DNA of 64,000 bases, from the NCBI RefSeq assembly GCF_028453695.1, contig NC_135781.1, forward strand, positions 34,606,777-34,670,776, given 5' to 3'. The notes under the pieces were generated by a model, which searched no databases, was not told the origin of the DNA, and saw only the letters and a program-made list of their open reading frames with translations. This DNA is from Augochlora pura (taxonomy: Eukaryota; Arthropoda; Insecta; Hymenoptera; Halictidae). The position numbers and the translations under genes were made by a program. Below are positions 1-12,929 of this stretch, piece after piece. The first letter of the stretch is position 1; each line of letters starts with the position of its first letter.

Positions 1-672
1 GAAAGGCTCTTCTACCAAAGGGAGAAGGATTATTTCAATGACGAGTTGCAACGGCAGAAAATGAGGTCTGCCGGTGGGGCGACGGGGCTGTACAAACAGA
101 GAACGGATCTTGAAGATGCACGGAAATCCTTGGAGGAGGAGAACAAGTCTCTTAGGGAGGAGTTGAGCGAGAAAGCGAAAACAACGTATAATTTGTGTAT
201 AAAGTTCCTGCGAATGAAATATGCGAAAGATTCGTTGAGGCAGAAATTAGATCAATTGTTGAAAGAGCACCTGCAAGTGATGTCAGACATGATGGAAAAG
301 TTGGACGAAGGGCGGGGAGAATTGAACATCATTGTGTCGGACAAGTTTCAGGAGCCTTTGCCTTTGAATAAAGCTAAATTTCTGCAGGTGAATCGCTTTA
401 AGCAATTTTGCTGATTCCGCGTAATTCTTTTATTTGAATTTTCTGATTATTCTGATATGTGTCAGGTGGTGCAAAGAAACGCTCGGTTGGTTCATGAAAA
501 CGCAACGCTAAGGATGCAGATAGAGCATCTTACGATGAATATAGAGGAACTGAAGAGTAGCATGCAGAAGCCTAAATTAATCAACGTAGATGCTAAAATT
601 ATTGCCAAATTAGCCGATCAAAATTCAGCAAAATGTGGCAAGAAGACAGCAAAATGGCCGCCGTCTCAGTAA
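1..672 (+). CDS. Coiled-coil protein, C-terminal part (partial gene)
   Basis: Two terminal coding exons, 1-387 and 466-672, form one frame that is already open at base 1. The 78-bp intron has GT at 388 and AG at 464-465, and both joins are phase 0. The visible 197 residues are charged and heptad-rich (for example EDARKSLEEENKSLREEL), so a long coiled coil is the only structure seen. Leu-rich heptads continue in the last exon before a Lys-rich tail ending in AKWPPSQ and a TAA stop at 670-672. I do not recognise the family; centrosomal, kinetochore or ciliary scaffolds look like this, but nothing decides between them. The N-terminus lies outside the window. Confidence 0.75.
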
Positions 673-3600
673 ATCTATTGCCGGCTTTCTCAGCTTTATG
701 CCGCGATAAGAATTAATTTAATCTTTTTAAGGTTTTCGAATCGCCAGGACACCATTGATTCTTGCGGAGACGGTAAATTAGTATCACGAATACGATCAGT
801 TCACGCGAGAAAACCCAAAGATACTGGACTCGTCGAAATTCAAATCGACGAAACTAAAAACATCCGGACGGAACGAATATGTAATGTTCCAGATATCGTT
901 CAGTCGAAAGTTGAACCGAAATTGTCGTCGTCCTTTCATCAGACCGATTGTTCGAGCCGCTTGCGTGACGCCTCTACCAACACATAGTAGATTATATTAG
1001 CTCTTAAATTATTTTGTACAAATGTAAATGTTACAGACATCCTTTTGTACTTGATATTTTTATCGATGTAGAAGACGTATGTATCGACTATATGTAGAGA
1101 TTACTACGCAGGTGTGCTATAAGAATAGACTTGGTATCCTATGTATGCTTGCGACCGAATTGCTTAGGTAAGTCTACATTATTTATGTGTCCCTTGCAAT
1201 TTAGAAAATATATACATAATAGGTGTACCAAGTACAAAGTGGAAGATTTAATTTCTCAATAATCTATTTTCGTATTGTCTGTATTAGCGCAAGTATTTTG
1301 TGCCATTTCCTCGGTAAGGTATTATGTAAATATAAATTTATTTAATTGTGTAAATATATTTATTTTATTTTGCTAAAAGTAACGCCGTCATACCTAGCGG
1401 CGACACGCTGAAACTATTAGTCAATCTCGACTGCTGGTAATTCGTCAATCAGCTTGAGAGTTTTGCTACCGCGTATAGTGGCGCTAAATTTAAATTTTAT
1501 AGATTTTGTATGGTGGCGTCACCTGTCGAAAAGCCAGAAATATCAACTGTCGATAATTTTGGCGAATAGTTTGAACATTTTGCCATTATAGAGTATACTC
1601 TTATAATGTAAATTCGGCGGGCTAAATAGAAAAGTTTTCAATGTTTCCCACCATCGTTCACCGATCTATCAATTTATTTTCAAACGTTGCGCGCCGACTT
1701 TTTGAATAATTCATGAGACTAATTCAGACTAAATAGTTCTAAAATCAGAACGGTGAGCCACCATGTCGTCGTATGTTGGTATGGAAAAAAAATTGTAAAA
1801 AATGCAGCAGCACTCGCGAAGCGTTCGCACGAATGAAAGACGCATATGACCAAGGAATCTCAAATGTCAGATTTTCCTCCAGATATATTGGACATACGTA
1901 CAGATATAGAAATACAAATAGAAACGAATGAAGTGTCCGTAATATGTAGTTATCGTAACGGTGTGTTGGTCGGTGTCCTGGTCATTGTCATCGTTATATC
2001 GATGTCCTCTTGCGGCGTATATGTATAGACCGAGACCAGATCGAGCCGCAAAAACGAGCCTGCGATCGGCTGCATCCTCTTCGCCGGTCTCGATTCGGCG
2101 TTAAAACGAAACTCTCGTTTTTCTAGATGGTAACGATCAATATGCAGACAACGATGTACGACGCGCTAACAAGAACAGACAATAAAATTGGCGCGGTATT
2201 ACGAGGATATAATACATGACGGCGCGCAGGTACAGGGATAATATGTACGTAATAACATCGATCGAAGAAATCGCCTAATCGATAGGCTGTGGTCCGCATT
2301 GTGGGCATCCGTCAGCTTATCTGGCCGCGTGAGTTGTACGTTGGACCTGTTGGTTCTAGCGCCAGGACCGGCGCGAGCGGTCCCTGGCATTAGAATAATG
2401 GTAGCGGAGCCTAGAGCTAAGGAGACATCCGTCGAATCGTGTACATTACCGCATGCACACCTTGCACCGGTGTGCGAATTAGCTCGTGTTCAGGCCGCAT
2501 TGTCCTCGAAACTCGTTTCGTGTTTCTCCAGAGTGCAACGCGGACCCCGCTCTCCGTTCGGGCAATAATGTTCGGCTCCTTCGCAAAAATTGATTCGGCA
2601 CACGAGCGCGCGCGGGCGCGCCCTACATCAATTCGATTCAATTCAATTCACAGCCGCCTAACACGTTCACGAAGGATTTTTCTCGAGAGTTTAAGAGTAG
2701 GTGGACGGATAATCGTCACCGAACATCTTGCCCGTCCCTATCGAACGGCACAATACATATTGTTTTCTCTAGAACGCTTTCTACCCTTCTTTTTCCGATT
2801 TCCTCGCAACCTTCGTTTACCTATTCGTATTCTTATTCGTTATCGGTTTGGTCCTTTCTATTAGATGGCTCTCTCGTTTTCGATTTTCTTTCAAAAAGAA
2901 AAACGCGAGCGTGTACCTGGGCGTGCGTTTAACGTCGCTGCTCTCGCTTACGGTTACGTACTCGTGGGAGTAGCAGAGGACAACAAGTTTCGTTCGAAAC
3001 GTTCGGAGGGGGTTTCAGGGACAAAAACAGACGAAGTAATTCAGCTTACGTCTGTACACAGCGTACATACGCATTCACTCGTGCATCTCCAAAACAGAAG
3101 AAAGGAACAAAGAGGGAGAGAGAGAGAGAGCTGCGTGTGTGGCTGCGCGTTTTTTAGTCTCAGGGAGCACACGTTGAGGATGTGTCGCGGACACGTCTAT
3201 CTCGAATTCGCGCCGGCGATTGCACGCATTCGAACTTTCGTATTGCCAAATACAAACGCTTCTTTGCAAGTTTATCCCGGTCTCGTACCGTATCGGATAC
3301 CATAAGTGTAGTAGAATCGAACGTGCTACGAGTCATGCCAAGCGAATATTCGTAAAACTCTTCACCGAAATTTCCGAATGCGATCGTGATTCTCATCCTA
3401 GACGGTTGTAATCCTTATCGGCTAGTCGAGGCGAGGCTCGAGTTTGTTAAGTAAGAGTCTCGCAAGTTTGCGTACTACGGGATTCCTCTACCTCGGGCAT
3501 GGGCGACAATCGTTCTTTGGCCCCGGAATAATGTCAGAGTGCTCTCGGGCACAGCTCTTCGATCGAACTATGCCCCGAGTGGGCGTGGTTTCGTCGCATC

Positions 3601-3712
3601 CACGTCTCGAAGGGGTGTGGCATCGTTGCTTCCACCACAGAAACGATTCGCACCCATGCCCGTAACGCGAAGAGTTCTTTGCTACGTATTTAACGAAACA
3701 GGAAGACGGAGC

Positions 3713-3713
<1 letters not shown>

Positions 3714-3760
<47 letters not shown>

Positions 3761-3779
3761 CAGAAAAGAGAGAGAGAGA
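3714..3779. repeat. (GA)n microsatellite
   Basis: An almost pure GA dinucleotide run from about 3714 to 3759 is followed by a short interruption and more GA to 3779. It produces false Leu-Ser and Arg-Glu reading frames. Confidence 0.95.
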
Positions 3780-4167
3780 ACGAACGAGAGATAGATCAAA
3801 GTGCTTGAAAGATCGAGTAGCTGAAATCGTTGACGACCGTTGTACAATTCGGACCAGTCCTCTGGAATGGGCCGTTATGTGCAGAAATTACATGCGTATG
3901 TTGTGCGTGCTAAAAATTTCGCACAGGAACGGTGAACTCTGATAGAATCGCGACAAATTTGAATGGAAGCTACGTCATCGTACTGTGCCTTGTTCGGAAA
4001 AAGTTTGCTGAGAAAATATAGGACCCATCCCCACCAAGCTACCCATTCAAACGTTCAAATAGGGTAAATGCGTATCCCTTATGGACAAACCCCTTCCTAT
4101 TAACCCCAAGTGCACGCGATGCGGCGACGTCGAAGGCTGCGCCACCCGACTACCATCGATAGTGTCA

Positions 4168-4171
<4 letters not shown>

Positions 4172-4218
<47 letters not shown>
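4172..4218. repeat. (GA)n microsatellite
   Basis: An uninterrupted GA dinucleotide tract of about 47 bp, second of the pair downstream of the RGK gene. Confidence 0.95.
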
Positions 4219-4222
<4 letters not shown>

Positions 4223-5484
4223 CTATGAGCGTGCGGACTTCTTTCGAGCAAGGCACAGCGTGTTCTACGCGACGGAGAAATTTTCGTGCGCGCTAGAGCG
4301 CCTCTCGGTTCGAAACTATCGGACGAGCAGAAATAGGAAACCGAGATGCGTACTCCTGCGCGAGTTTCTAATTCGCAAATTCACATTTCCAAACTACCGA
4401 ATATACTCGCTACATTTTGTTAAAACGTGCAGCGATAGATGAGCGGTAATTGAAACAGTTACTTTTACCTACAGAAACATTCCTATGTCTTGGAGGAGCG
4501 CGGATCGTTCAGGTTCGATTTACTCGTGTCGCGTTTACATTGGCACGATCGGACAGTAAACGACATCGAACAATCGAGAAAGGAGGAAGAGCACGATCGG
4601 GGAAGTGAAACAGCAATGGAAAGCGCTACGACCGTTGTTTTTTTTTATCGTCGAAGTTGCTCTTGCTACGATATAGTAAGGTCGGAAAGCATCTGACGGC
4701 ACGATCGAGCGTCGAGGGAGGTCCGACTGCGTCAAACGCAGCCACCTTTGCGCGAAATACGCGTTTCCCTCGTTCGGAAGCAGGACGCGAGTCCCGGTTT
4801 GCGAATGGTACCAATGAAAAACGCAATCTTCCTGTGTGTTCTCGCATGTAAACGTGGCCGCGTGCGTGCGTACGTGCGTGCGTAAGACGATGATCATGCG
4901 TGAGCAAGTGCTTTTTGCTGGCGTGCAGAAGAAGTGCGCGAATGCGTGCGGGCGTGCGTGTTCTGCTTGCGTATGTATTTCGGTGCATTCATGCGAGTAC
5001 TTGGAGGTACATGCAAGAGCGTGTCGTTTGTACATACGAGCGTCAAATATACAAGTGTAAAACCGGTCGATCACATCGATCCGAGTATCCTGTCAATAGC
5101 AACGGCGTCCGTCAACGATGACCGGACGAGTCGTATAAAGTAGTAGTCGTGAAAAACACGTTTGCACCTGTGTACAACAGACTTGTTTAGTTTACGGCGC
5201 CCTATCGTCGCTTCGATCTTACGGCGTTCGTTTCCCCGTGTTCGAGTATTGCGATTATTTCGATAACGAGCTCGTCGCGCGCGTTCTCCTCCTCGTTACT
5301 TGTTGGCACCGACGCGTGTCAAAATCAGGAAGTTCGTCGTCGGCAGGAACGCGACGCAAAAGAACGACTACCGGAGGAGAAACGGGCAGACGACGATGGA
5401 TTGGATTGGTTTGGATTCGTGAGAACCGAGAACAAAGTCCCCAAGGCCATGCGTGGACCTTGTTCGCAGGATTCCGTAGGGAAG

Positions 5485-8400
5485 TTAGAGAACGTGCAAG
5501 TTCTCGCAGCTCTTGGACTTGCTGTCCCTCGCCCAAACTTTGCCCAGCAAGTTTCGCACCTTCAGACTCGTGCTCGTGCGACTGCCCCGATACTTTTTCG
5601 GAGAGTTGTTTTCGGAGCACGAACCCAGCGGCGATTTGCTGCGGTTCTTCCTGGACCTTTTCCGAAACAGGTCTCTCGCTCTTTCCGGATTCTCGAGCTT
5701 CAGCCGAATCTGCGTTAGCAGACCGACGAGCAGCTCGTCGACGTTGTGGTTGATCATTACGGACGTCTCGATGAACTTGCAGTCGTAAGACGTGGCCATC
5801 GACTTCCCTTCTGGAAACGGGACAACGACGGATCATTGGCTCCGACGGAAACGCAAAGTCGGGAATTTATCGAGAACTTGCGAAAAGGGGACTCACCCGC
5901 AGTCGAGACCAATCGACTACGCTCGAGATCGACTTTGTTGCCGACGAGGATCACTGCTCTCGCGGAGACGTGGTCGCTGCGCCAGAGGGTTTGCAGAACC
6001 GCTTCGGCAACTCGCACCGAAGTCCGATCCGTCGTCGAGTAGACGACGCAGTACGCGTGTGGCTCGTACGTCGCGATGCAAGTTTCCGGCTGCAAACATA
6101 AACGCGTCCAAGTTGCAGTAATGTCCGACGACCATCACTTATCCACGCGCATACTAAATTTCGTCGACTAAGAGGCGAATTAATCGTTCGCATTTTGGCT
6201 ATTCTTATCTCTGGGCTCGTTTCGGTCCAACTCGCGGAGTCGTTGTCGCAGCCTAACCAGCGTGCAACCGCGCGCAAGGCTGTGCGACTATAGCGATCCT
6301 ATATCGAACCCAGGCCAGGCACCAGAGCTTGATCGATCATCGGTCCCCGTCAACAATTAACACGGTCGACCGGTCTCGTTACGGCTCGACGCTCGTCAAT
6401 CGTTCCTTGCAATGGTTCGCCGAGCTGGACTAACGCGCTCTCGCTCATCGACGCGATGCGCCCTCGACACCGCTTTGCTCGCTTTTTAGACGTGTTATAC
6501 CTTAACTCCAAATTATTATCGATTAACAAATGATATTTATCGAAGCGATGGGTAGAGCAGGATTTGCGTGCGATCGGTGCGGAACGATTCGATGGTCGGT
6601 CGTTTGAACGGTTTCGAAATGAGATCGGAGAGATGGTGATCGGTCAGTAGGCTGCGAGTTGGTGCACCCTGTCGTTCGATCGGCCATACACCGTCGCGAC
6701 GCGACCACTTACCGTCATCTCGGCACTAGTATGATCGATGAAAGTCAGCTCGGACTCCTCCCCGGCCAGGAGCACGCTCACCGTCTTCTCCCCGGACTCG
6801 TCGTCTGCCGAAAACGGAAACGGAAAGATGGATCAAAACTCGAGTTCTCTGAATCGGAGGAGATGGGCGTTCTCCATCGCCCCGCTACTAACTACTCACC
6901 GATCGAGGTGTCGTAAGCGTGAAGGTATTCGGAGGTCATGAACTGCGAGACCAGCGAACTCTTGCCGACGGCCGGAGCCCCCAGCATCAGAACATGGTAC
7001 GGCGTTGGTCCCTGCGACGCGCTGCTCTCCCTCGAGCTGGCCAGCGATCCCGCAGCCGAGTTCCTCGCCGAGCCAGGGTACGAAGCGGTCAGGTGTTCCG
7101 TGCTGCACCGCCGTTGGTGGCCACGCCGAAAGAGAGCGACAAAAGGACGGAAGAAAAAAAGAAAGAAACAAGCATGTAATAAAAGATGCCGGGGTTCGGC
7201 AGGTAGTTTCACGAGCTCTCGCGGAAGCTTTTGAACTTCTCTTATCGCAGAGCTTTGCTTTTCCTTGCTCGCCGGCGTTTCAGAGAATTCGTTTCGGTCT
7301 GGACGGGGATCGACGGATCGAGAGGGCAGCGTCGTCGCCGGGTCCCCTTCGATGTCGACGCGACGACGTCGAATTTCGATCCCGCTCTAAAGCCCAACAC
7401 GTGCGTCTACGTCGTCTATATAGACTGTCGAAGCGTACGTAAACTCACGCGTTCGATATAAAGTGGGACCGCGTGGCTCCGCACAGAGGCTTCCATCGTC
7501 GTCCTTCTATACCTCGGTCCCGAATTTCGATCGTCGCCTCCGATCCGCGCGTCTAACCGGTGCGCCCTACCGTTCTCAACCACGCTGAAGGAGCACGCTA
7601 CGGTGGGGTCGGTGGGTGTGTTGGTCGGTTGGGGGGACTGAGGAAAGTCTCACCTCGAGTTGCTCGAAGCGACGCTATTGTTGGACCGGGATGTCCGACT
7701 CTTGAGGGAGTCGCCTTTGTTTACCACCCCTTTGGCCGTGATACTGAAATGTCTCTGCCTGTAGTACTCCTCTTCGACTCCCGTGTTCGGCATGCTGGCG
7801 ACCCTCGATCTCTGTTGCGGAAGACACAAGTAATTTGGCCGGCCCGAGGAACGGCTGCCAGGCGTTTTCACCGACTGCGACCTGCTGTGGTGCGGGCTGC
7901 CGTATCTGCGACAAAAGGGGAAGACGCGCGACATCGTTATCGGGGGAGTCTTGGACGGGTTGGACCGGTGGTAACGCGAGCGAGTCTCGAAGCCTTTCTC
8001 AGTGGCCAACGGTCGAATCGTTGGCAAAACGTACCTCATCTCGAAGTCGTGTATCTCCTGTAACGTCAGCGTGTTCGCAACGTCCAGCAGCTGCCTCATG
8101 TTCTCCTCGCGGCGCCTAACGTCCACTTCCGGGTGCAAGAGGATGGTCGCCGCTCCGGTGGATCCGTCCAAGGACAGCGACGGCTGCTGCACCACGATCG
8201 TAGCCGCTTGCGTGGTTCTCTTGGTGCCGGCCGCGTTGCCCCCTTTTCGGCATTAGAAAAGCAAAGATCCGTTACCTCGGTCCATCCCAAACGGTCCCTG
8301 TCGTACGCTGCGAGTTACCAAAAGACCTCCGAGCACCGGACATCGCGAGCATTCTCTCCTGTCTTTAATCGACCTTATCCGTCTCGTCAACGAACCCCGA

Positions 8401-11400
8401 ACCAGACTCTACCGCGTCCACCCTGCGTCCCCTTTGCGTGCCCTGCCCTTTGCTAGTTCGTCCATCCCCGTCTCGATCGATCGATCGATCGCTCGCGAAA
8501 GTTCGACGGTTCACCTTCGACGGCCCAGTCGTCCCCTCGACCACCGCCACACCACTCTCTTCTTCGCCGCCTCCTTCCTCTCCGATCCTCATCTTCCTCG
8601 TCCACCTCTCGTTCGTCTTCTTCGTCTTCGTCTTCGCCTCTGTCGCCAGCGTTTTCCAGTCTATATATAGCTCGATTAATCGCGTCTACTCTGTACTCTG
8701 GCCGGATCGACTCCCAAAGAGACTGCAGAGAGCGAGATCGCGGGATCGTAAGCAGAATTTTCTGGGTGCGCTCGACCGGAGAACGTACGATGCCGGGGGG
8801 AGAGTCTTTCTCGCAAGGTGCCAAGCTTGTCGGGTACATACGCGTGTGCGTTTTCTTTTTTTTCCATACAGAATTGCCGCTCAACGGTGGTGTTTAGCGA
8901 ATAGAAGACGAATACGGTCTAGAGAATTTCAAGCGGAAAAACGTTTCGATTGGCCGTGGTGCGTGTTTCGCATTTATCTTTTGTCTGTTTCTTTTGTTAG
9001 TTCGACTCGTTGCTCGCGTTGCGTGCTCGTCTCTCTATGGTCCTCGGTGAACTACGAGACGAGAAGAACGATGGAGAGAGAACAACTGGAAGAACGACAC
9101 GAGAGGACAGAGGACACACGGGGGGGGGAGACGATGCGACAGGGGATCGATCGGTCCGCAACGCGCAATCAACGATCGTGCTCCGAACGGAGCGCGGCGG
9201 CAATTCGGTGGAAACTGCTAAGGCAAACGAAGCGCTATCAAACTACTGTTTAACATCGACTAACGGCGACAATCGGTAGAAAACATGCGCTGCTCGGGAC
9301 TGAAACGCATCGACTCGAACAAACAGTTTCCGACGGAATAGAGAGTTACGCTTTTTCGTACAATTTCGAGATATCGAGTGGCCTGTGGCAAGTAACGGCT
9401 CTCCTCTCCTCTCCTCTCCTACAACTCTCCCCTCTCTCTGTCTCGATCCATCGAACACGCTTTCCGCAGGTTTGCGCGAGCGTTCGTTGGACCGGGCGAT
9501 GTTTCTTCTCGAATGGTCCACCGCGTAATCGGGCAAAGTTATAGACGGCAACGGTTCCGGCGCGATCGAGGAGAGAGAACCGTGCGGTTAACCGGAAGAG
9601 TAAGCACAGAACGTAAACAGGAAGGAAGAACGAGAATCCGAAGGGACGGAGAGAGGTGCGAGATGAGCTCAAAAGAAAACGATAATCATTGGTGGCAATC
9701 GACACACGACACACGGACACGCGACACGCGACGCGAGAGTGTATCGAGCAGATGCAAACAGGTGTATAGTAAGGCATGGAGCAGAGACGACTGTCACGAA
9801 TCGTCGAGTGTGTCCCGTCCGCGACTCGTCTACACACAAGATCGCTACGAGAGAGAGAGAGAGAGGGAGAGAGAGAGAGGGAGAGAGAGAGGGGGGGGAA
9901 GAGAGAGAGATAGAGAGAGAGAGAGCGAAGGGCCGCTCGAATAGAGGATTGCGGCAGGAGAATCGGCCCGCTGATAGTAGGCGGGTCGTCTTCTCTCTTT
10001 CCTTCTCTGTCTTTCTCCTCGATCACGGTAGGAATCTCGAAGCACAACTCGAGCACAACCAACAGTATACCTATTGCGCAAAACGGGAAAAAGAGCCTGA
10101 CCCATGAATGAATGGTCGAAACGAGGGGATGAGATTCTGAAAGAAAACAACAACAATTGATTTTCTTAACGAGAACAAACGTTGTGCACGGGCTTTCGAA
10201 TCGTTCTCTACGTCGCCCGCTACATCGCCCGCTACATCACCGGCCCCGGCTGTTTCGCATTTCTACCTCGCGGTCATAACGCGGAGTCGCAACTATGCAC
10301 GCGCCCTCGCCAAAGCACCGGTACACACGCGACGCGGGACAGTTACCGCGCGCGGATCTCGCGAGCGGCCCCACTCACCGGCGCCTCCTCTTCCGCGGAT
10401 CTTGCTGCCGGCCGTTCTGCCGGGACCCTCCGACGACGGTCTGTCGTTGCCGCTGGCGCAAGCGCCGACCAGCGAAATGTCCAACGGGTTCGTGGTCACG
10501 TTCACGCTCGGCTTCCTTTGGCCGTGTTTGCTGTCGCCGAACGAGTTGGTGTTCCGCCGCGAGTAGGATCGATCGGCCGGCCCGATGTCCTCGCGAGCCT
10601 TGCCGACGATCAGGGTCAGCATCGGATTGTAGTCGAGGTCTGGCTGGCCCGCATCCACCGAGCCTCTGACCGGGGTGCTGGAAGGATAAATGGTCGAATG
10701 AATGGCGAGAAACGGAAGAGATAGTTGGCGGAAGCGGGATAAATCGGAGACAAACCTGAAAAAGTCGGTCGCGCGTAGATCGGGCAGGGGAGGGGTGCGG
10801 CCGGAGGAAGGCAGCCTGGGCACGGCGTTCTCGAGATTGTTGGTGGCGGCGAGCATGGCCGCTGCGATCGGCGGGCCGTCGACGTCCTCGAGGAGGTTCG
10901 AGGTGCTCGAGACTCGGACCTCGAGGCGGGCAGTGATCTCGGATCGCGCGGCACCGACCACGGAGGCGCACACCTGGCCCGTGCTCGAGGCGATCCGATC
11001 CACCTGGGAATAGTCGTCGCTCGGCAAGAACGGCGGCGGCGGTGGCGGTGGCGGTGGTGGCGGAGCCGGCTCGGGCGTTGGGGCCGCCGGCAGAGGAGCG
11101 GGCGGCGACATCTCCGAGGGGATGTCTATCAGATCGAAACTATCGTCCGGCTGTTCTCCGTCCGTGGTGGTCACCTGCGATCAGTTTGTCTCTCTGGAGC
11201 AAAGCGTCGGTGCCGACCTTACCGTCGCCGGACATCTACCCCGCGCGACCCTCTGACCCTCTCTTACCATCGTGAGCATGGTGTTGGCGCTGTCGGTGCT
11301 GGTGTTGATCGTTGTCTCGGAGGCGGTGCTCGATCCCATGACAACGACCTTGGGCACGCTGCAGCTGCTGCGGCTGCCGCCGGTGGACTTGAAGTGCAGT

Positions 11401-11684
11401 CTTCGCAGCGCGGATGTCGCGTGAGACAACAAATCGGTATCGCGGATATTTTCGGCTCCATTGTGCCGATGCGAAGAGCCGCCTGCACGCGACGCCTGTG
11501 ACTGCGACTGCGACTGCGACTCGGATGACTCCGTTTCCGCCGACGCCGCCGCCGCCGCCGCTGCCGCTGCCACTGCCACCGACGCCGACGCCGAATCGGT
11601 CCCGTTGCTGCGCGAACCGCCGCCGTTCCCGTTCCCGTTCCCGCTGCCGTTTCGTCCATTCGCCCCGCGGCCGTCCAAGCAGCC
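5485..11684 (-). CDS. Rgk: RGK-family (Rad/Gem/Kir) small GTPase, 5'-incomplete
   Basis: Nine coding exons on the minus strand join in phase: 11684-11268, 11174-10756, 10665-10379, 8242-8035, 7905-7654, 7102-6900, 6804-6713, 6089-5897 and 5810-5485, giving 798 residues. The G1 loop GAPAVGKS is at about 569-576, G4 NKVD at about 677-680 and the ETS motif of G5 follows. The canonical DxxG of G3 is absent, as is usual in RGK proteins. The C-terminus SKSKSCENLHVL is the RGK signature and has no CAAX box. RGK proteins bind voltage-gated calcium-channel beta subunits and lower channel current at the plasma membrane. The N-terminal half carries Gly/Asn, Ala, Ser-Gln and poly-Pro runs. The first visible exon follows an AG acceptor and has no ATG, so the start exon lies further upstream and was not found. 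Family call is near certain; N-terminal exons are less sure. Confidence 0.93.
9850..9926. repeat. GA-rich microsatellite in an RGK intron
   Basis: Interrupted GA/GGA dinucleotide repeat inside the intron between the RGK exons ending at 10379 and starting at 8242. Confidence 0.85.
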
Positions 11685-11732
11685 CTGTTTCGGGGAACCA
11701 GAAAACACACATGCAGAGCAACGCCGTCGCCT

Positions 11733-11777
<45 letters not shown>
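11733..11777. repeat. (GA)n microsatellite next to an RGK splice acceptor
   Basis: A pure GA tract, read as CT on the minus strand, sits about 50 bp upstream of the acceptor of the first visible RGK exon (exon start 11684). It may serve as part of a pyrimidine-rich stretch for that acceptor. Confidence 0.93.
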
Positions 11778-11779
<2 letters not shown>

Positions 11780-12907
11780 GACTCTCCCTCGCTCGGTACG
11801 ATTGATTCTAGGTCACTCGTCGCATACTCACGTGGTTCTTGTGTTCCGGGGTGGAGGACGAGTTCTGTGCGTTTGGCAGAGAACCCCCCGTGGGGGTGCA
11901 ATGCCGCAATCGCGCCAGGGCCGTACGAAGCCCCTCCGTCACGAGGCTCTTTTAGTCCGACTCCTTCGTGGCTCCTCGCGACTCCTCGCGCCTCGCCCAA
12001 CCTCCTCGAGTTCTCCGAGTTCTCAGAGTCCTCTGATACCCGGCCGATCGGCCTTCCCGGTCGACCCCTCCTCCGACCGACTCGCGCTTTCCTCGATCCT
12101 CCTCCTCCTCCTCTGACTGGCGTCGCTTTCCTCCGCTCGGTATCTTGTCCCGTTCTGCTGACAAATTTCAACGACGACCCCTCTCTCTCTCTCAACTGTC
12201 CCTCTACGTCCTTTGACTTCCAAGTGTCGCAACCCCGACGGTGACTGACATTTGGACCCCACACACACAGTCGGACGGGGGACGGTCTTCTAGCCGAGTT
12301 GCGCGTTAATCGCTGTGCGTAGTTCACTGATCCGTCCTGTCTCGAACTTTGACCCTCGCGTCGTACTCTTCATCCCGTTTCGCTCCAACTCGTCGTTCGT
12401 CCCACTCTTCCTTTTTCTCTCCCTCCCTCCCTCTCTCGGTCACCGAAGGTTTTCGCATTCGAACGGAGACGAGCAGCTCTCGCGGACACGCTCGATCGTC
12501 GATGCTGCGTCTACAATTGCGAAACATGGTCGCGGGATTAGGAATCAGTTGTCGAATCGAATCAACTCGATATCTCGGTCAACGAATCAATCGACCGGGA
12601 CATACGCGGGGCATCCGCCGTCGCCGTCGCCGTCGCCGCCGCCGCGGGAAACCGGAATGCGATTCGCGGAAGCGTGAAAATTCTGCGGAGGCCCCGATCA
12701 TTGATCAAACGGGAAGAGCGCGGCTCTCCCGATCGAATTGCCTAGAAATATCCTTCCTGTTTGCCGATACGAGAGACCGTATATATCGCGTTCACGCCGA
12801 TCGATAATTTCACGCTCGTTGCTAAACGATCAAACGACCGTGCAAACGGAATCTAGGTAGAAAGGTCGGCTCGGCCAAAATACTGGTCTGGGTCAGCGAC
12901 GATAACC

Positions 12908-12929
12908 GGCTAGCTAGCTAGCTAGCTAG
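12908..12929. repeat. (CTAG)n short tandem repeat
   Basis: About five tandem copies of the palindromic tetranucleotide CTAG. Confidence 0.9.

Larger units (their letters stand above)
673..5484. other. 3' UTRs and intergenic DNA without supported genes
   Basis: This stretch follows the stop of the coiled-coil gene on + and the stop of the RGK gene on -. Its first part, to about 1400, is AT-rich and reads like the 3' UTR of the upstream gene. The rest is CpG-rich and holds GA microsatellites at about 3714-3779 and 4172-4218 and a CGTG-rich patch near 4858-4885. Open frames of 60-180 codons occur on both strands, but they overlap each other, are Arg/Ser-biased or run through the repeats. None has splice sites or residues that suggest a real protein. 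I saw no convincing poly(A) signal for the RGK gene here. Confidence 0.5.

Noticed and set aside
4535..5074. 179-codon minus-strand frame
   Set aside because: His/Arg/Thr-rich composition from CGTG-rich DNA, overlaps several other frames and has no domain or splice support.
5238..5836. Long overlapping frames on both strands (171-193 codons)
   Set aside because: They are shadows of the last RGK exon (5810-5485), whose own frame ends in the RGK signature.
8438..9253. 271-codon plus-strand frame
   Set aside because: It lies in an RGK intron, starts in low-complexity Arg/Ser/Pro sequence and shows no recognisable protein features.
11236..12327. 363-codon minus-strand frame
   Set aside because: It reads the RGK exon 11684-11268 in another frame and then runs through the GA repeat, with Arg/Glu and Ser/Leu repeat products.
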